The position numbers and the translations under genes were made by a program. Of a stretch of DNA of 64,000 nt, positions 12,501 to 24,628 are shown in pieces. Each line of letters begins with the position of its first letter. Position 1 is the stretch's first letter. The notes beneath the pieces were generated by a model, which saw only the letters and a program-made list of their open reading frames with translations, was not told where the DNA came from and did no database searches. This DNA comes from Gavia stellata (taxonomy: Eukaryota; Chordata; Aves; Gaviiformes; Gaviidae): assembly GCF_030936135.1 (NCBI RefSeq), contig NC_082594.1, positions 103,083,020 through 103,147,019 on the forward strand, read 5' to 3'.

Positions 12501-15500
12501 CCAATCCCAGGCCTCTCTCCAGTGGCATGATACCTGCTAAAAGGTATGGAGCAAGTTTCTTTAGATGACAGGAGTGAGAACACTTGCCTGTGAAGACACT
12601 GTAATTTGAGCTCTGGTGACTAAAGTCTTGTAACAGGCTTTGACAGTTCATAGCTAACCATTTTTACAGCCTCTGCTCCTGTGGGCCTGACAGCTGCTCA
12701 TATCAAAGGGAGCTGGTTCTAGCAACATAAAAAGACAAAATTCTCCTAATGATGGAGGTGTGAAAGACAGCTTTATCCCTTGAAACCAGAGGCTTGAGAA
12801 TAGCAAGATTCTCAATAGTATCTGCTGTTTGAGATTAAATTCAGAATCTCTATTGGGGAGCAACTGGGATAGATCCCCAGGAATAATGTATATGGGAAGC
12901 CAGCTGTAAAGACGTAGCTGTCTCAGCTTATTCTGACACAAGGAATGATGCTGTAATCTATGCACACAAGTCATGTAGACCTCAAATACTGGTCTTGTGA
13001 GAGTCCTGACCATGAGATTTAAGTACCACTGAGAAAGTGGGTTCTTTCTGAGCTCTTAGCCAATCTTGGCTAGGAAGTTCAAGATACCTGGGTGTGAGAA
13101 TACGTGATTACCACTAGTGAGAGACAGAAGGTAGAGATCACAGCTGAGTATTTCTTAAGTGAGTTTATAGACAGACAAATTACCTTGATTCCAGGAAACA
13201 GTCTACTGTGATAGGAAAGAGAGGGCTGAAGAAAGTGAACAGGAGCAGCTGCCTTATGAAAGTAGAAAACAGGAGCGTGGTCTGCTTAGCTGGAGAAGTA
13301 CCTCTCAGGAGGATCTTCTTACTACAGTATTAAAAAGGACTTCCTCTCCCCAAAGACAAGGTGGCATGCCCAAGTAGAGCTATGACATGTCTTACTGTCA
13401 TCCAGAGGAATACAGTGCCTTGACTGGCAGATTCACTGCTTTCGTGTACAGCAATAGGTACTTTTTTGTTATTGTAATATATGGTGGTTATATTGTTCAC
13501 TAATGAATATTACAGTCTTGAAGGTAAGTAAAAAAAAAAAACCCTCTGAAAACTATCTGCCCTCATGTGAGATCTAGGATATTGCTATAGATTTTTTTTC
13601 TGTCCTAAGGGACCAAAAGCCCTGAGCTGTCAAATATCCAAATTAGTTCCCTGGTTCCAGGAACAAAGCAGCTGTTGCAATTGATCTGGATGGAGCAAAA
13701 AATTGAAAGAGCACATGGACATTGTACTGTCTGTCCACCAAATCAGTGGTTATCTGTCTGTCCATGAAGGAAACTCTCACCTGCAAACTGAGAAGAAAGC
13801 TGGCTGTAGAACAAGTGTTTTCAAGCCAACTCCCACATCTCTGTTTGGCAAGTGGTATCCTCAAACTATGTTACCATTTGCCCCAGAAATGTTGAGTAAA
13901 AGTTGGTGGTAGTCAGGGGAAAAAAATATCTGAACACTGAATTGGTTTCTTATTGCACAAAATCTGTCTGAAGCCAGCAAGGCTCATGCTGCCAAGGAGT
14001 CCAGAGTCCCTTGACTGAGTGTCTCTGAGGCTACTATGACAGCAAGAAATGTGGACAAGGGATGAGACATGCAGATCTTGCAACTCTCTGGCTACCCAAT
14101 TTATTTTTTTCTACAATACACTGTCTGGTAGGAAAGTGATAGCCAGAAGATTTTGGATGTCCACAGCAGTCTCAGCCACAGCTGTCAGGAATGCACAGCT
14201 TCTGGTGAAACGCATGAGAAACTGGTGTGTCCTCTTCAGAGCTTGAGGAAAGAACTTCCCCTGCCCACCTTCCACTGCATGAAGTTCCAGCCCTGGCCAG
14301 GAACTGCCTCCAGCCACTAACCCTTATTTTTTGGTATAATTTTGGATGGTAAGAAACATAGTTGAAGCAAATGTTAATACTGGTTATTGATTACAGCAGT
14401 GTGATAATCAACTGCCTTGGCATGCGAATGGGTTTGAAATAATTGGTCCCATGCCTCAAACCTTTTTTATTTGTTTCTGTAGGGATAGCGTAATGGTGAC
14501 AAAAGGGACTGGGACACGGATTCCTTGCTGCAGCTCTCTTGCAAGCGTCAACCCTTCCCCCTCTCCTGAACTCACTCATCTGACTTGGCACCAAATTACT
14601 TTGTATTGCAGAGAATAGTGTGGTGCAATCAGATCATGGATTCAGGTCCAGTACCTCTCAGTGGCATAAGTAGATCTAGTTGTTGTGTATGCCTTTCAGA
14701 AGACACTTTGACACTGACATCTTTTCTGTGCGGATATGCAGGTAAAAACCAGCAGGCTATACTGTGGTAGGTGGCATGCCCTTGCCAAAATAGTAAGACC
14801 TTGGTGTACACAGTAGTGGAAGAGATATAATCACTGCATGTTATACAAGGCCAAAATGTAACCTTCAGGGACCCCAGAGATCCAGCTGACAATAAAGACA
14901 GCTGACATGCAGTGGTGGGGGTTTGCTTGACAGTCAGCTGGAGCAAGAAGGTACACTCTTATGAACTGCCAGACTTGAAAGCACGCTCGTTTCACCAGGC
15001 GGTTGAGCAAGCTGGAAGAGTACACGCTGCCCTATATGCCCCTGGGCTTGACAGAGAGATGGATGAGCACAGCAACAGCGAAGGTAAAAAGTTGTCCAGC
15101 CTTGACCAGTGACGTGTATGTACGTTTGTTGGGTGAATGTATCGGAATTGTCACGGGAAAAGAGACAGGAGATTTCAATACAGAAATCAGATGATCATCA
15201 TGTCAAGGGTAACATAACGAAGAAGACAACAGGGGAGGGTGGTGGAAGTTAAGAGGAAGACTTTCTTTCAGGCACCCCACTTTGTTTTATTGCTGGAATT
15301 GTGAGAATTATAATTGGAGTGGGGGTTAAAAACAAATGGAACTCAATCAAAAAGGACAAGCTGGGGGGGGGAAGGTGGATGAATAGTCTCTTCAGCCCTA
15401 AAATTGTTTTCTTACAGTATGTTTCAAGCCTAGAAAAATGGTAAGACGGGATGATTTCAAAGCCTACGCAAATCTTCTTATCCAAAACCGCTGCTCATTC

Positions 15501-18500
15501 CTGGGCTCTCCACAAAACATTCCTAGACTTGCCTTGTTCACAACAGCTCTTTTGATGGGCAAAATTGAACATATTAGGGATAAATATGGATATTTTTAAG
15601 CCAAGTATTTCACTCAGTAACATGATGCAAAAGTGAAAAATTTAAAAAAATCAGTACTTTTGTTTAAGTCTTCCAAACACTCTGAGATTTTCATGTAAAT
15701 AGACCTCTCCTGCCAGTTTTTTTAGGAACAGTAAATTAATGGGAACATGCCTCTGTTACCCTATAATTTTAGGTCCATTTCCATGTGTTTCTTGTATTGT
15801 TAACTTGCCTCCTGCTTTGTGGTTTATTTGGGCAAGTTGCCTTTTTTATTGTTGTTGTTACCTTTTGTGAGCATGCCAGAGGCCTTAGGGTGCCAATAAA
15901 TTAGAATATTAGTGCTCCTTTTTATTGCCATATTATACTCATTTCCCTCTGCTTTTTTGTGACCTAATCTTGAACCTCTGCCTAATCTGCTGAGCTGAAT
16001 TTTCTGCGTCCTGATCAGATTAGGAGGAGCAGTGGGCAAGCGCATCCTTGTTTGCATAAAACGTGTTTGCCAGAAAAGCTAGTGGCAAACAACATAAACC
16101 AAATGTAGAAAGGTGCAAACAGAAACCTGTCCTTAGACAAAGTTCAAAATCACAGGCAGCGTTAGAGCTACATTCTCATTCAACATGTGGGTGCTGCACG
16201 TCAGCAGGCACGGCGTCTCCATCAGGCATATCCACTACAGCTACCTTCACAGGACAGGGTCTATAATCTTTCAGGAGACTGGGGACATGCCTGTCAACGG
16301 GGGGGTGTTTATGTAGCCTCCCTTTTCAGTCATGAAGGTTTCAGGTGGAAACACCCTACTAGAATAGATTAGCTATTCCATCTATGTGCCACTGGAGGGT
16401 ATCTCCCCATTTTGTTAAGCCCAGCTGTAAAAACAGTCTCGATGACACAAACATGCAGCTCTGGGATCTCCTTCTGTAGAGCTAGATAATGCTGCACACA
16501 CTCTGAGCCTGAAGATGCTATTATGCTTTACTGGGCTACTCAGTGGCTCAGACCCAACTCTGTCTCCCTAATGCTGAATAGTACTTTACTGAAATTTAAA
16601 TTAAGGTATGTGGGTGAGAGTGACAGAATCATGCCTGTGAACTTTAATCACTAATGAAATAGCCTGAGGCTAATTCCAGGAGATTCTGCCCCAACAGAAA
16701 ACCCAGTTTGACCATGTTGTCTCACTCCTAAGCTGACTGGTACTGTGAATGCTACACATCCATGGTGTTTCAAGTCATTTCACAACCACACTTCCAACTG
16801 ATTAATACTCTCTCTAGAAGTATTTGTAGTGTCACCGTGGGATTACTATGCTGAAGGACAGAAGTTCAGATATAGGTCATCTTTGGGAAGGAAGGTATTG
16901 TCATACTCCTGCCAGGATTTGCAAAACAAAAAAAAAAAAAAAAAGGAAAATTTGCCCAGATCTTTAGCCAATTACAAGTCAATAATTTCACTGAGTTAAT
17001 TTAACCTACAAGAACTTAAAAGTGTTTAGGGACTGAGTCATGATAGACCATAGGCTCCTCACAGTAATCTTTGGATGAATACAAATGCATGTTTTTCAGA
17101 TGTTCAGTCACCACGTGAAAGAAGAATTAATCACAACCCATTTAATATTCTACTCTAAATTGTTCCAGTGAATCATTACCCTCACATAAAATATGTGGTA
17201 CACCTGAGTTTGTGTAGCATCAGCTTCCAGCCATTGCATTTTAGTATGGTACTTTACCATTTGATAATTATCATGGGGCTCTTGAATTGGACACTAGTGT
17301 TCTAAAAGATGCACAGTTCACAAGGAGCATCTTTGAGCCACTGCTCCTTGAGAAACTAATTTTTTGAGTTAATTTCTCTCACCGTAGGATGTGTTTCTGG
17401 AACTCAAATAATTTTTTTCCCAATTCTTCCCAATTTCTTTAAAACCTCTTTTAAAGATTGCATTCTAACGTTAAGTGCAAGATTCTTGGGATGATCTAAG
17501 CAATGGCGCATGTACTATTGCCTTCCTGATCTCACTAATAAATTTTCTCTTCATTTGATCAAGGCTTACAGAATTGCTTTGGGAGCTTGTGTTTACCTGC
17601 TTTACCACCATGATTGCTACTTCCTTCTCAGGTGTGGTTTACAAGAGGTACTCTCCCATTCCGTGTGTAAAACAGACACTCTTACTTCCATAGTAATGCA
17701 ACCTGGATAGCTGGCATAAGTAAAACGCATGTTGTTTGTGAACATACCAAGCAGTCCAGAGTGCTCTGCTTATCCTCGTGGTTTACTGTTCCCCCATCTT
17801 TCTCTCACCTGCAGACCTCACCAGTTACGGATTTATTTTTATCCAGGTGATTAATACAAACAGTGAATAGCCATGGGTTGAGAGACACTCAAACCAAATA
17901 ATAACATAAAAAGTGTCATCTCTGTGTGCCATTATAAATGTTGGGATTGCTGGATCACCTGAAGCAGTGAATGAATGTTTCATGCAGATTATTTTATCAC
18001 ACTGAGCTATACTTACTTTATCTCTGGTTGTACTTACTTTACTGGAGTTGATCCAGAGCGGGACATATACAGTAAAATAAGGAAAAGAAACGTCACAAAC
18101 GCAGCAAGCCCAACCCAAAAGGCTATGACAATAGAATCTGTGGACACAACACAGTAATTCTGTCACAAATATAAAACACAGTAATATAATTTATGATCTC
18201 TAAGAAAGGTGTGTAATTTAATTAATTAAATTTAATTAAACTCTTGAGAGAGAGCAATCTGAGTGCCAATTTGTTAAAAGTCTTAAGAGCCTCCTAGCAG
18301 TTTATTGTAACAGTGCACGGCCAGGGCTGGGGGAGTGGTTGGGGAAAAAAATGTAGTAAGTGTGATGGTGACTAGCACTATGCCTATATTTAAAAGGTAA
18401 TACTGAGCAATGATGGTTTTCACAGTTTCAGCTCTTTGCAGGGGGTATGGTTTTTTTTACAAAATCACAGTGCAGTAAGCACTGTGGTACTCAATATGAG

Positions 18501-21500
18501 CCATTACTGCTCAGTGCATAGCCAAATCCTGCTCCTAGGTGAAAAAGTACAACAGTCCATGATCTTTAAGATGATGCTTTTAGGGAGGGAATTCTAGCCT
18601 TGAAAACATTTTCCACCAAGACAAATACCAAAGAAAGTTTGTTCAAAAGTGCCTGTGACCCTCACAGCACATCAGTCCAGTGGAAGAGAATGTGAACCTT
18701 CCCCTGTTCAGCTGCAATACTGCTGTAATCAACGTAAAATAGTTGAAAATGCAGCCTACTTTATCAGGCCTAAGTGGTTTCTTTAAGGAACAAGTAAGTG
18801 GATTCCTAGCACTGAAGTATGGGTTCACAATTGGTTTAAACCAGACTAAGACCCTGCCACTGCTGTTATCCCCGATTCAGATGAAAAAAAATATATTTTT
18901 CATTGATAAAAGAAAAAAACAGATGAACCGATCCCTGATCTGGGTGACCAGTGGTAATGGGCATATAAGCTGGTTAGGGGAGAAAAGGGAGTTGCTCTCT
19001 CATGAAGGCAGGCTACGGTGCTGCTGAAATGACTGCCTCAATTATGGGCTCACTGTTAGATGGGATGAATCTGCTCCTGCTCAGCAGCACATTTGGTCAC
19101 TGTTTCAAAAATTCTCCCTCCTGGGATCAGTGTTGTGGTGGTGAGGTCCCAGTTAAAGCCTTGAAAAGGCTGGGTGTTCCGCAGGGCGTAAGTCGAGAAA
19201 TGCCCTGAATTCATAACCGGCTACTCACTCAGACTGAGGTGAAAAAGAAGGGTCATTGACTCTAGAGACAAATATTGACCAAGATAAAATAAATCTTCCA
19301 TGTGAAAGGACAGAAAACATTGTGTTCTTTGAAACAGGTCCAATATGTTTGATTAGGTGTTTCTTTGTGAAAAAGTTCAGAACGTATTGTCATCAGAGCC
19401 ACAAAGAGATTGGGGGGAATTATTCCAGCTCCTTTTAAACTCAAAACTAGAGCTGACCCAGCCCGAGCCTTATTGGAAAGCTGAGTTTTGGCTGGGCTAC
19501 TGAGAAATAAGAATGTGGAGGGTCAACTTATTTTATTCTTCCTCTGTTAAAAAAAGTTTTACTGAGCTTTAATTCAGAGGATGGTAAATTAGCATGTGAG
19601 GGCCAATATTCTGACCTGCTCTTCCCAAACTTATTATGGGAAAAAGCAACAGGGTCCTATTGGCCAACCCCAACTCCTCAAGGGACAATTAGGGGACTCC
19701 TGTTAATAAAAAAAAAAAAAAAAAAAGCAAGCTCATGGTCCAGAAATGGGACAGAAATGAAAAGTTTGGATTTATAGAATTCCCTATCAGAGCTATTTTG
19801 GTTTCATCTTTTAAAAGCAGCTTTAATACGATTCATGGAATTCACTGAAGCTAATCAAATTTACTCCAGGTTTCAGTGGGAGTTTGAACTCTTGAGAGAT
19901 AAACAGAAACTTCCTGACTGTTTTTAAAGTCCTGCAATTAGGATTTTTTTTTGAACTGGGATAACATATTTTAAAAACCTATAAAAAGCTTTTCTATTGC
20001 TAAATTTTACAGTCACCTTTTGTGTTTGTATGCATATGTTTTTAAATAGCCTATTAGTTCATGGACCAATTAAGCTTTTTATTATTTTTATACAAAACCA
20101 AGAGAGCTGCACAACGCTGTTAATAAAAAGCAAGACCATTACTTTATAGCTGGATTTAGATTCATTTTCATGAGACAAACACAGTCTCAGAATGCTTCAG
20201 GGACAGGCCACATAACAGAGGAAAGAAAGGGCAAAGATTCAGGTCTCTGTTTTACATTAAATAAAAAAAAACCAGGCAAAATTGAATTAGGGAGCTATAA
20301 TCCCATCCCAGGGGTTATGACGACTGTATGATTCATTTGGTCTGATTCAGCAATGCACCTAAACAAATGCTCGGGTCCCACTGCAGTCAATCAGCAGAGG
20401 CCTTCTGGAACACCAATACAGCAGTTATTGTAATCCTGGGGGTATCCTATATTTTGAAAAACTTGGAATGTTTGTGGCTATCTGAAGGGAAATGATCACA
20501 TTTCATCTTCAGCACAAAGGGCAAGGACTTGCTGAACTTACTTCGTCTACATACTTCCAAGCACATGAAGACAATAATCCCAACAGTGGCTTTTGAAGGT
20601 ACAAGAATGTAAATATTATGCAAAGACAGGAAAACCTACAAAGTAGTGCTTTTATTCAAAACAAGTCAAAAACTGACCAACTGTGGAATTATTTTCCTTG
20701 GTGTTTTCTTTATAACTTGTAACTCTCTGTTCTCCCACTGGTATTTGGAGAAGGAAGAATAAAAATACCAAGATGACGAAAGTCTCCATTCCTCCTAGAC
20801 TGCTGACATGGAAAAATGTCTATTTTTACAGGAAGCAGGGGAAAAAAAAAAAAAGGAAAACAGTTGAAAACAGTTTCACTTCCCTGGCTATCAGAAAACC
20901 AAACCCAACACTTTTAGTTTAGAAATTGGTATGGCCAATGTGGGCTTTTTAAAAGACACAAATCATAGAGCAGAACTCCATTTTGACAAGCTACCTAGAA
21001 ATATCTTACATAAACAGCCACCCCAAAGAACTCAATTTGCCTTATCATTAACCTGCTGAGGGGAAAAAAAAGTACATCCCAAACCCTACACTTGCATCTT
21101 TCTCCTTTGCCTGGGAGCCGAGCAGCTGAAATACAGAAGCCTGGTTTCCTGCAGATCTGTTTCCCAAAGCTGAGCCCAAAGGTGATTGATTTCCTTTGGT
21201 GTCCAACAAGGCATGATCTCACCCTGCAGCCTTTTTGTCAGTCAAGATCTTCACTCACAATGTTCTTGCTCTATTATCTAGTCACCAGCTGTAGGAACTT
21301 GCAGGTATTTTGTATCTTTGAGGCCTCCACTCCTTTGTAACTAGATCAAGTTGGAGTTACTGTAGGAGCAGATGAGATACATGAACACAATGTATGATTG
21401 CATAAATCACCTCTTTAGAATATAAAAAGACCTGAAAGGTGGCAGACTTCTCTACTTCTTTAGGGGGAGAGAACAAATTTTAAAAAATAATCAAGAAGAG

Positions 21501-23476
21501 ATCGGTCTACTCTGCTTTTTTAATGGAAATAAGGCTTATGAGATCACTCATAAGCACTCACACACGTGTATGTGGCAATTTCCTCCATGGCACTATCAAG
21601 AAATTTGAATTAAATTTAACAGAGGGGGAGCGTCTTCTCTCAGAAACACAATTTCTACAAGTTTCAAGAAAACAGGCAACTGGGTAAAGAGAAACATCCT
21701 ATAAATTGCCAAGGGGGGAAATGCTGTAGTACAAACTCCACCTCTATTATGTATCAGGCAACCCAAATGTTAGAAAGATGTTATTAATGAGAAAAAAGGG
21801 GAATGGTTAGATTCCTGATTTCTGTTTTTTGCTAAGCCAGCCACATGCCGGGGACTTACAGCTAGCTTAACTCAGCAGTTTGGGGGTTCCCTGGTGGAAT
21901 CTGGGGGTAATTATCTGCCCTAACTTTAAAATTAAGAGAATTAGAGAAGCTGCCCATAACCTGCCTGATTCCAGCAGCACCAAATATTGCTCTACAGTAT
22001 TATGGAGTAAGATTTTATATATGGAAGGATGTCGATATTTACACCACGTTCTTTAAGGCATGGTGCTCTATGTTAGGAAGCAATAAACCCTAGGCTCATC
22101 AGAGTGGACAGAAAAACTTTTCTGGAGGCAGTGCAGAATATGAGTTTCTGCTCCCTTTCCTTATTCTTGCTCTCATAAGGCAAGCCAAGGACACGAAGCT
22201 CCTAGCATTGTCCAGTTCAATATTCATTATTAGAAGGACAGTTTCTCTCACTGTTAATTAGAGAGACATGAAAATATTTTGAAAGACTATCACGTTTTCC
22301 TTACAGACCAGATCACTATAATAACCTTGGGGAAAGCCATTTTAGTCTCTGAAACGATATCCAAACAGTTGTAGTTGTCTTCAGTAAACTAAATAGCAAC
22401 CAGTAAAGGCCATAGCTTTGTCACTCAAATGAGGATACAACCATAGGTAGAGACTTAGAAATCGAGGGAAAACGCTGCCTATAGCCTAAGTGACTCAAAC
22501 ATGCCTACCCGCTCTCCCTCGATCTTCATCAACCCATCCAACTATACTCGGTTAAGTTAATCCCTCATGACATAGCTTGTCATTTTATATTATCAAAACC
22601 TAACCAATACACCTACATTAGAAAAAAAAAAATTGCTTGCCACTTTAAGTAACCCTAAAAAGGCATCGCCATCTCATTGTGCAAAACCAAGTGTGAAACG
22701 GAATTAACTGCCGCAGGGTGAATTTGGTGAATGCTATTTCATATTATACACTTTGAAAACAAACTTCTAAAGCCAGCAGAATCAGCTTCCACGGCAATAA
22801 AGTATTTTGACAATAATGTATATTATTACTTTATCTTACAGTACAGTAGCACTAAATCAAAGGAGGAAAGGTAGTAGGTTTTCAGCTTGTTGTTCCTGGC
22901 TAGCAGAAACATACACTTCTTCTTTTACTAAGGTGTTGAATGTTTATCAGTTGTAATGTAAGCCTTACGTCCCAAGACGAAAGCATGATAGTCTTATGAA
23001 AAACTCTGCTCATTCAGTCAACTTTTCTGATAGTAGCATAGAGGTAACTAACACCCCAAACTACAGATTTCCAAGTCATTAGGTTTCCACTTAGCAAATG
23101 GCTAAAAAAGAATCCGTCCTTCTAAATAAGAGTTAGTATCAGCAGTCTTAAAGTTTCAAATACTGTAAGATAAAGCAAAGAGTTTCAGTATTAGTAATAA
23201 CTGCTAGTAGAGCACAGTCAGTTTGGCAGGCAGACACCCAATCATACAAACCACGCACGTATAACCCGGCATGGTCTCTATTGCAAGTAAAACAAAACAT
23301 AAGTCAGTGAGACAAGCTATGCAACATTTTTCCTGTACTAGATTAGCACCTACTACTCCACAATACTTACATTTATTAACCTTCAACTTGCTTCCATCTA
23401 CTGGAATTGGATCTATATAATCCCAATAATATTCATATGACCAAAAATACTCAGAGGAGTTTGTTCTGTTAGCCAT
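9400..23476 (-). CDS. MRAP: MRAP coding span (three exons, melanocortin-2 receptor accessory protein)
   Basis: MRAP is a small single-pass ER/plasma-membrane protein that forms antiparallel homodimers and is needed for surface traffic and ACTH signalling of the melanocortin-2 receptor. The join 23476-23371, 18137-18038, 9523-9400 gives 109 residues. Seen in the sequence: N-glycosylation sequons NRT and NSS at residues 3 and 6; a tyrosine-rich segment; the family hallmark DYIDPIPVD near residues 19-27; a basic LKVNKY stretch; and one membrane segment at about residues 37-61 ending LLYMSRS. Intron phases are 1 and 2, and the second intron falls at residue 69, where human alpha and beta isoforms diverge. 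The first two exons are near certain; the tail exon is a candidate. Human MRAP-alpha is longer (172 residues). The gene is head to head with MIS18A. Confidence 0.85.
10566..11240 (+). mobile_element. Decayed CR1-type LINE fragment (reverse transcriptase region)
   Basis: Translated in shifting frames, the stretch follows the CR1/L3 reverse transcriptase. A segment at about 10735-10795 matches the block ending in 'GKIMEL'. QSGFTERQ appears near 10850, a remnant of FSKAFD with its HSxL follow-on near 10957-10990, and a remnant of GPVLFNxFISDLE near 11115-11150. Many stops and frameshifts show it is long dead. It sits in sense orientation to the + strand, inside the MRAP intron. Ends are approximate; the LINE family identity is firm, the subfamily is not. 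Confidence 0.7.
12229..12260. repeat. Short tandem repeat of an ACATTCAG-like unit
   Basis: ACATTCAG occurs three times in a row with small spacers, followed by a CAG-rich run. It is a small imperfect tandem array of no evident function. Confidence 0.6.
16928..16944. repeat. Homopolymer A run (17 A)
   Basis: Simple A tract inside the MRAP intron. No retroposon body with target-site duplication was recognised next to it. Confidence 0.9.
17560..17900 (-). mobile_element. Possible decayed LINE remnant, antisense
   Basis: On the reverse strand, a CACCTGGAT segment at about 17842-17850 followed by GGTCTGCAGGTGA near 17810 has the spacing of the CR1 segment 'NDLD ... FADD'. The rest is too degraded to align by eye. 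It may be chance. Confidence 0.28.
18038..18137 (-). CDS. MRAP: MRAP second coding exon (transmembrane segment)
   Basis: 100 nt between acceptor TGTGTCCACAG and donor GTAAA|GTAAGT. The carried base plus AT makes Tyr36, then 32 codons starting [14 protein letters not shown] and ending SGSTPV, leaving two bases (aa) of the next codon. The core is the single membrane helix and is nearly identical in pattern to mammalian [14 protein letters not shown]. No ATG starts this exon, so it shows up only by reading the reverse strand for the family motif. GTAAAG at 18042-18037 is a weaker alternative donor. Confidence 0.93.
19708..19726. repeat. Homopolymer A run (19 A)
   Basis: Simple A tract in the first MRAP coding intron, likely to be length-polymorphic. 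Confidence 0.9.
20325..20400. repeat. Probable dispersed sauropsid short repeat
   Basis: The run GATTCAGCAATGCACCTAAA, followed by ATGCTCGGGTCCCACTGCAG and TCAAT, resembles a short element widespread in reptile and bird genomes (pattern: gattctgcaaagcac, taaacacatgct, then agtcccattgaagtcaatggg). The family name is uncertain and the resemblance is by eye. Confidence 0.38.
23371..23476 (-). CDS. MRAP: MRAP first coding exon
   Basis: 106 nt from ATG (23476-23474) to a strong donor AAAT|GTAAGT. It encodes 35 residues, [10 protein letters not shown] to KLKVNK, plus one base of the next codon. The peptide starts MANxTN like mammalian MRAP and carries the (W/L)DYxDxIPVD hallmark. The frame runs on past the donor into the intron, so the open frame to 23204 is not all coding. 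Any 5' UTR exons would lie at higher coordinates, possibly in the CpG island. Confidence 0.93.
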
Positions 23477-24469
23477 TTCAGTAGTGCATTTTAAACCAGC
23501 TCAGAACTCCAACCAAATACTTTTTTTCATTGTACTTCAGCGCCCTCAGAAAGAGATTGCATAACTGATGCCTATGTAAATCACCCTGGGGTCCCGCAGC
23601 TCAAGGACTGCCTTGGTACTAAAAAACATCTAACAGCAATGAATAATAATGTCTGACAGATATGAAACAGCAGCCCTTAAAATGTAATCCTCACTTCCTG
23701 GTGGGCAATTATGTTATTCCTCAGCATATTTTAAACTGAGATGGATGTCAAATAACCTAAGAACGGGCTGGACAAGTGCCAGCTGGATCACAAACCCTTC
23801 CCTCTCAGAAACTCACAGCCAACACCGTGCTCTCTGGAGCTACTGAGAACAGCTGGCCTGAAAGGCATTTCTGAATTTCTCTCGGCCTCAGAACATAGGC
23901 AAGACCTGGACAAAATGCCTCATAATTAAAGGACGTATTGGAATAACCATGTATTTCGCTTTGCTACTTCTTCATCCCCTCCACCCCGAAGGCAACGGAT
24001 GGAAAGGCGGGCTCCCAAGACAGACCAGTGGAAGGTGTCTGGCCCACAGCACTGGTGCCTCGGCAAACACACGCATCCGCGCTCCACTGAGGTTCACAGG
24101 GCTGAAACTGCTGACGCTAAACGCGCAGCAGACCCTCAGCCCGTTTTGGACTGGGCCCCTAAAGCCCCCAGGGTACGCTGCAGCTGGGGAGGCCAGGCCT
24201 GCTCGTTCAGGCGCCGGCCCTGGACGCAGGGCGGGCGGGCAGGCCTCCCGGGACACGGAACCGGGAGCAAGGTACGCAAATACAGCACAAAAAGCCTCAG
24301 GTCGGTTAAAGGCAGCTTTCGAAACACGTATCGCCATCTTTCCCCTGCCTCCCCACCCCCGACGCGCCTCCGCACGCGTTGCTGAGGCCCACAGGAGCAG
24401 CCCTCCAGCGGGGACAGCGGCGCGGCGCCAGCAGCCGCCCCTCACCGACCACGGCCGCCGTTAACGGCT

Positions 24470-24481
24470 GGGGGGCGGGGC
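24470..24481 (+). promoter_or_regulatory. GC box (Sp1-type site)
   Basis: GGGGGGCGGGGC matches the Sp1/KLF consensus and lies about 150 bp upstream of the MIS18A ATG in the CpG island. It is a motif match only. Confidence 0.5.
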
Positions 24482-24544
24482 GCCGCTGTGCGCGCGGGGC
24501 ATGACCACGCGCAGTGCGTCCCCGCCCCCTGGGGGTGGGCGGTA

Positions 24545-24552
24545 TTTCCCGC
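24545..24552 (+). promoter_or_regulatory. E2F-type site
   Basis: TTTCCCGC matches the E2F consensus TTTSSCGC, 77 bp upstream of the ATG. MIS18A is expressed in a cell-cycle-dependent way in vertebrates, so an E2F input is plausible. It is a motif match, not proof of binding. Confidence 0.5.
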
Positions 24553-24601
24553 CCGGCGGGCGAGGCGCGGGTCTCGCAGCGGGCTGGCGGGCGTCACTGC
24601 C

Positions 24602-24609
24602 GCTTCCGG
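24602..24609 (-). promoter_or_regulatory. ETS-family core site
   Basis: GCTTCCGG is the reverse of CCGGAAGC, the core used by GABP/ELK factors in many CpG-island promoters, usually close to the transcription start. It lies 19 bp ahead of the ATG. Confidence 0.45.
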
Positions 24610-24610
24610 C

Positions 24611-24624
24611 GCGGGCGGTTTGAA
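24611..24624 (+). promoter_or_regulatory. CDE/CHR-like cell-cycle element
   Basis: GCGG, a four-base spacer, then TTTGAA has the layout of the CDE/CHR pair bound by the DREAM and MMB complexes to time G2/M genes. It ends four bases before the MIS18A start codon, so either the 5' UTR is extremely short or the element lies in the leader. CHR is a six-base motif, so chance is possible; the correct spacing and the gene's biology favour it. Confidence 0.45.
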
Positions 24625-24628
24625 GGCG

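Larger units (their letters stand above)
9524..18037 (-). other. MRAP: MRAP intron between second and candidate third coding exons
   Basis: 8,514 bp, phase 2, if the 9400-9523 exon is right. It contains a decayed CR1-type LINE (10566-11240), a possible second LINE remnant on the opposite strand (17560-17900), an octamer-like tandem repeat at 12229-12260 and a 17-A run at 16928-16944. Several 60-120 codon frames inside show no recognisable domain. Confidence 0.55.
18138..23370 (-). other. MRAP: MRAP intron between first and second coding exons
   Basis: 5,233 bp, phase 1, donor GTAAGT and acceptor GTGTCCACAG. No other exon was recognised. It contains A runs at 19708-19726 (19 A) and near 20840-20853, a probable sauropsid-type short repeat at 20325-20400, and a 9-bp inverted repeat (22461-22469 with 22515-22523). 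Confidence 0.75.
23477..24628. promoter_or_regulatory. Intergenic region between MRAP and MIS18A start codons (divergent promoter)
   Basis: 1,152 bp separate the two ATGs, which point away from each other. The MRAP half is AT-rich; the MIS18A half, from about 23990, becomes a CpG island. MRAP transcription probably starts somewhere in this stretch or in an unseen 5' exon. The long open frames on both strands at 23949-24464 are typical stop-poor GC-rich DNA, not genes. Confidence 0.6.

Noticed and set aside
14912..15112. 66-codon + strand frame ending at a GTAAAA donor-like site, as a possible exon
   Set aside because: No recognised family, no good acceptor pairing, and it lies within an intron of MRAP on the other strand.
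23949..24464. 171- and 157-codon frames on opposite strands ahead of MIS18A
   Set aside because: Stop-poor CpG-island sequence produces mirror frames on both strands; there is no homology.
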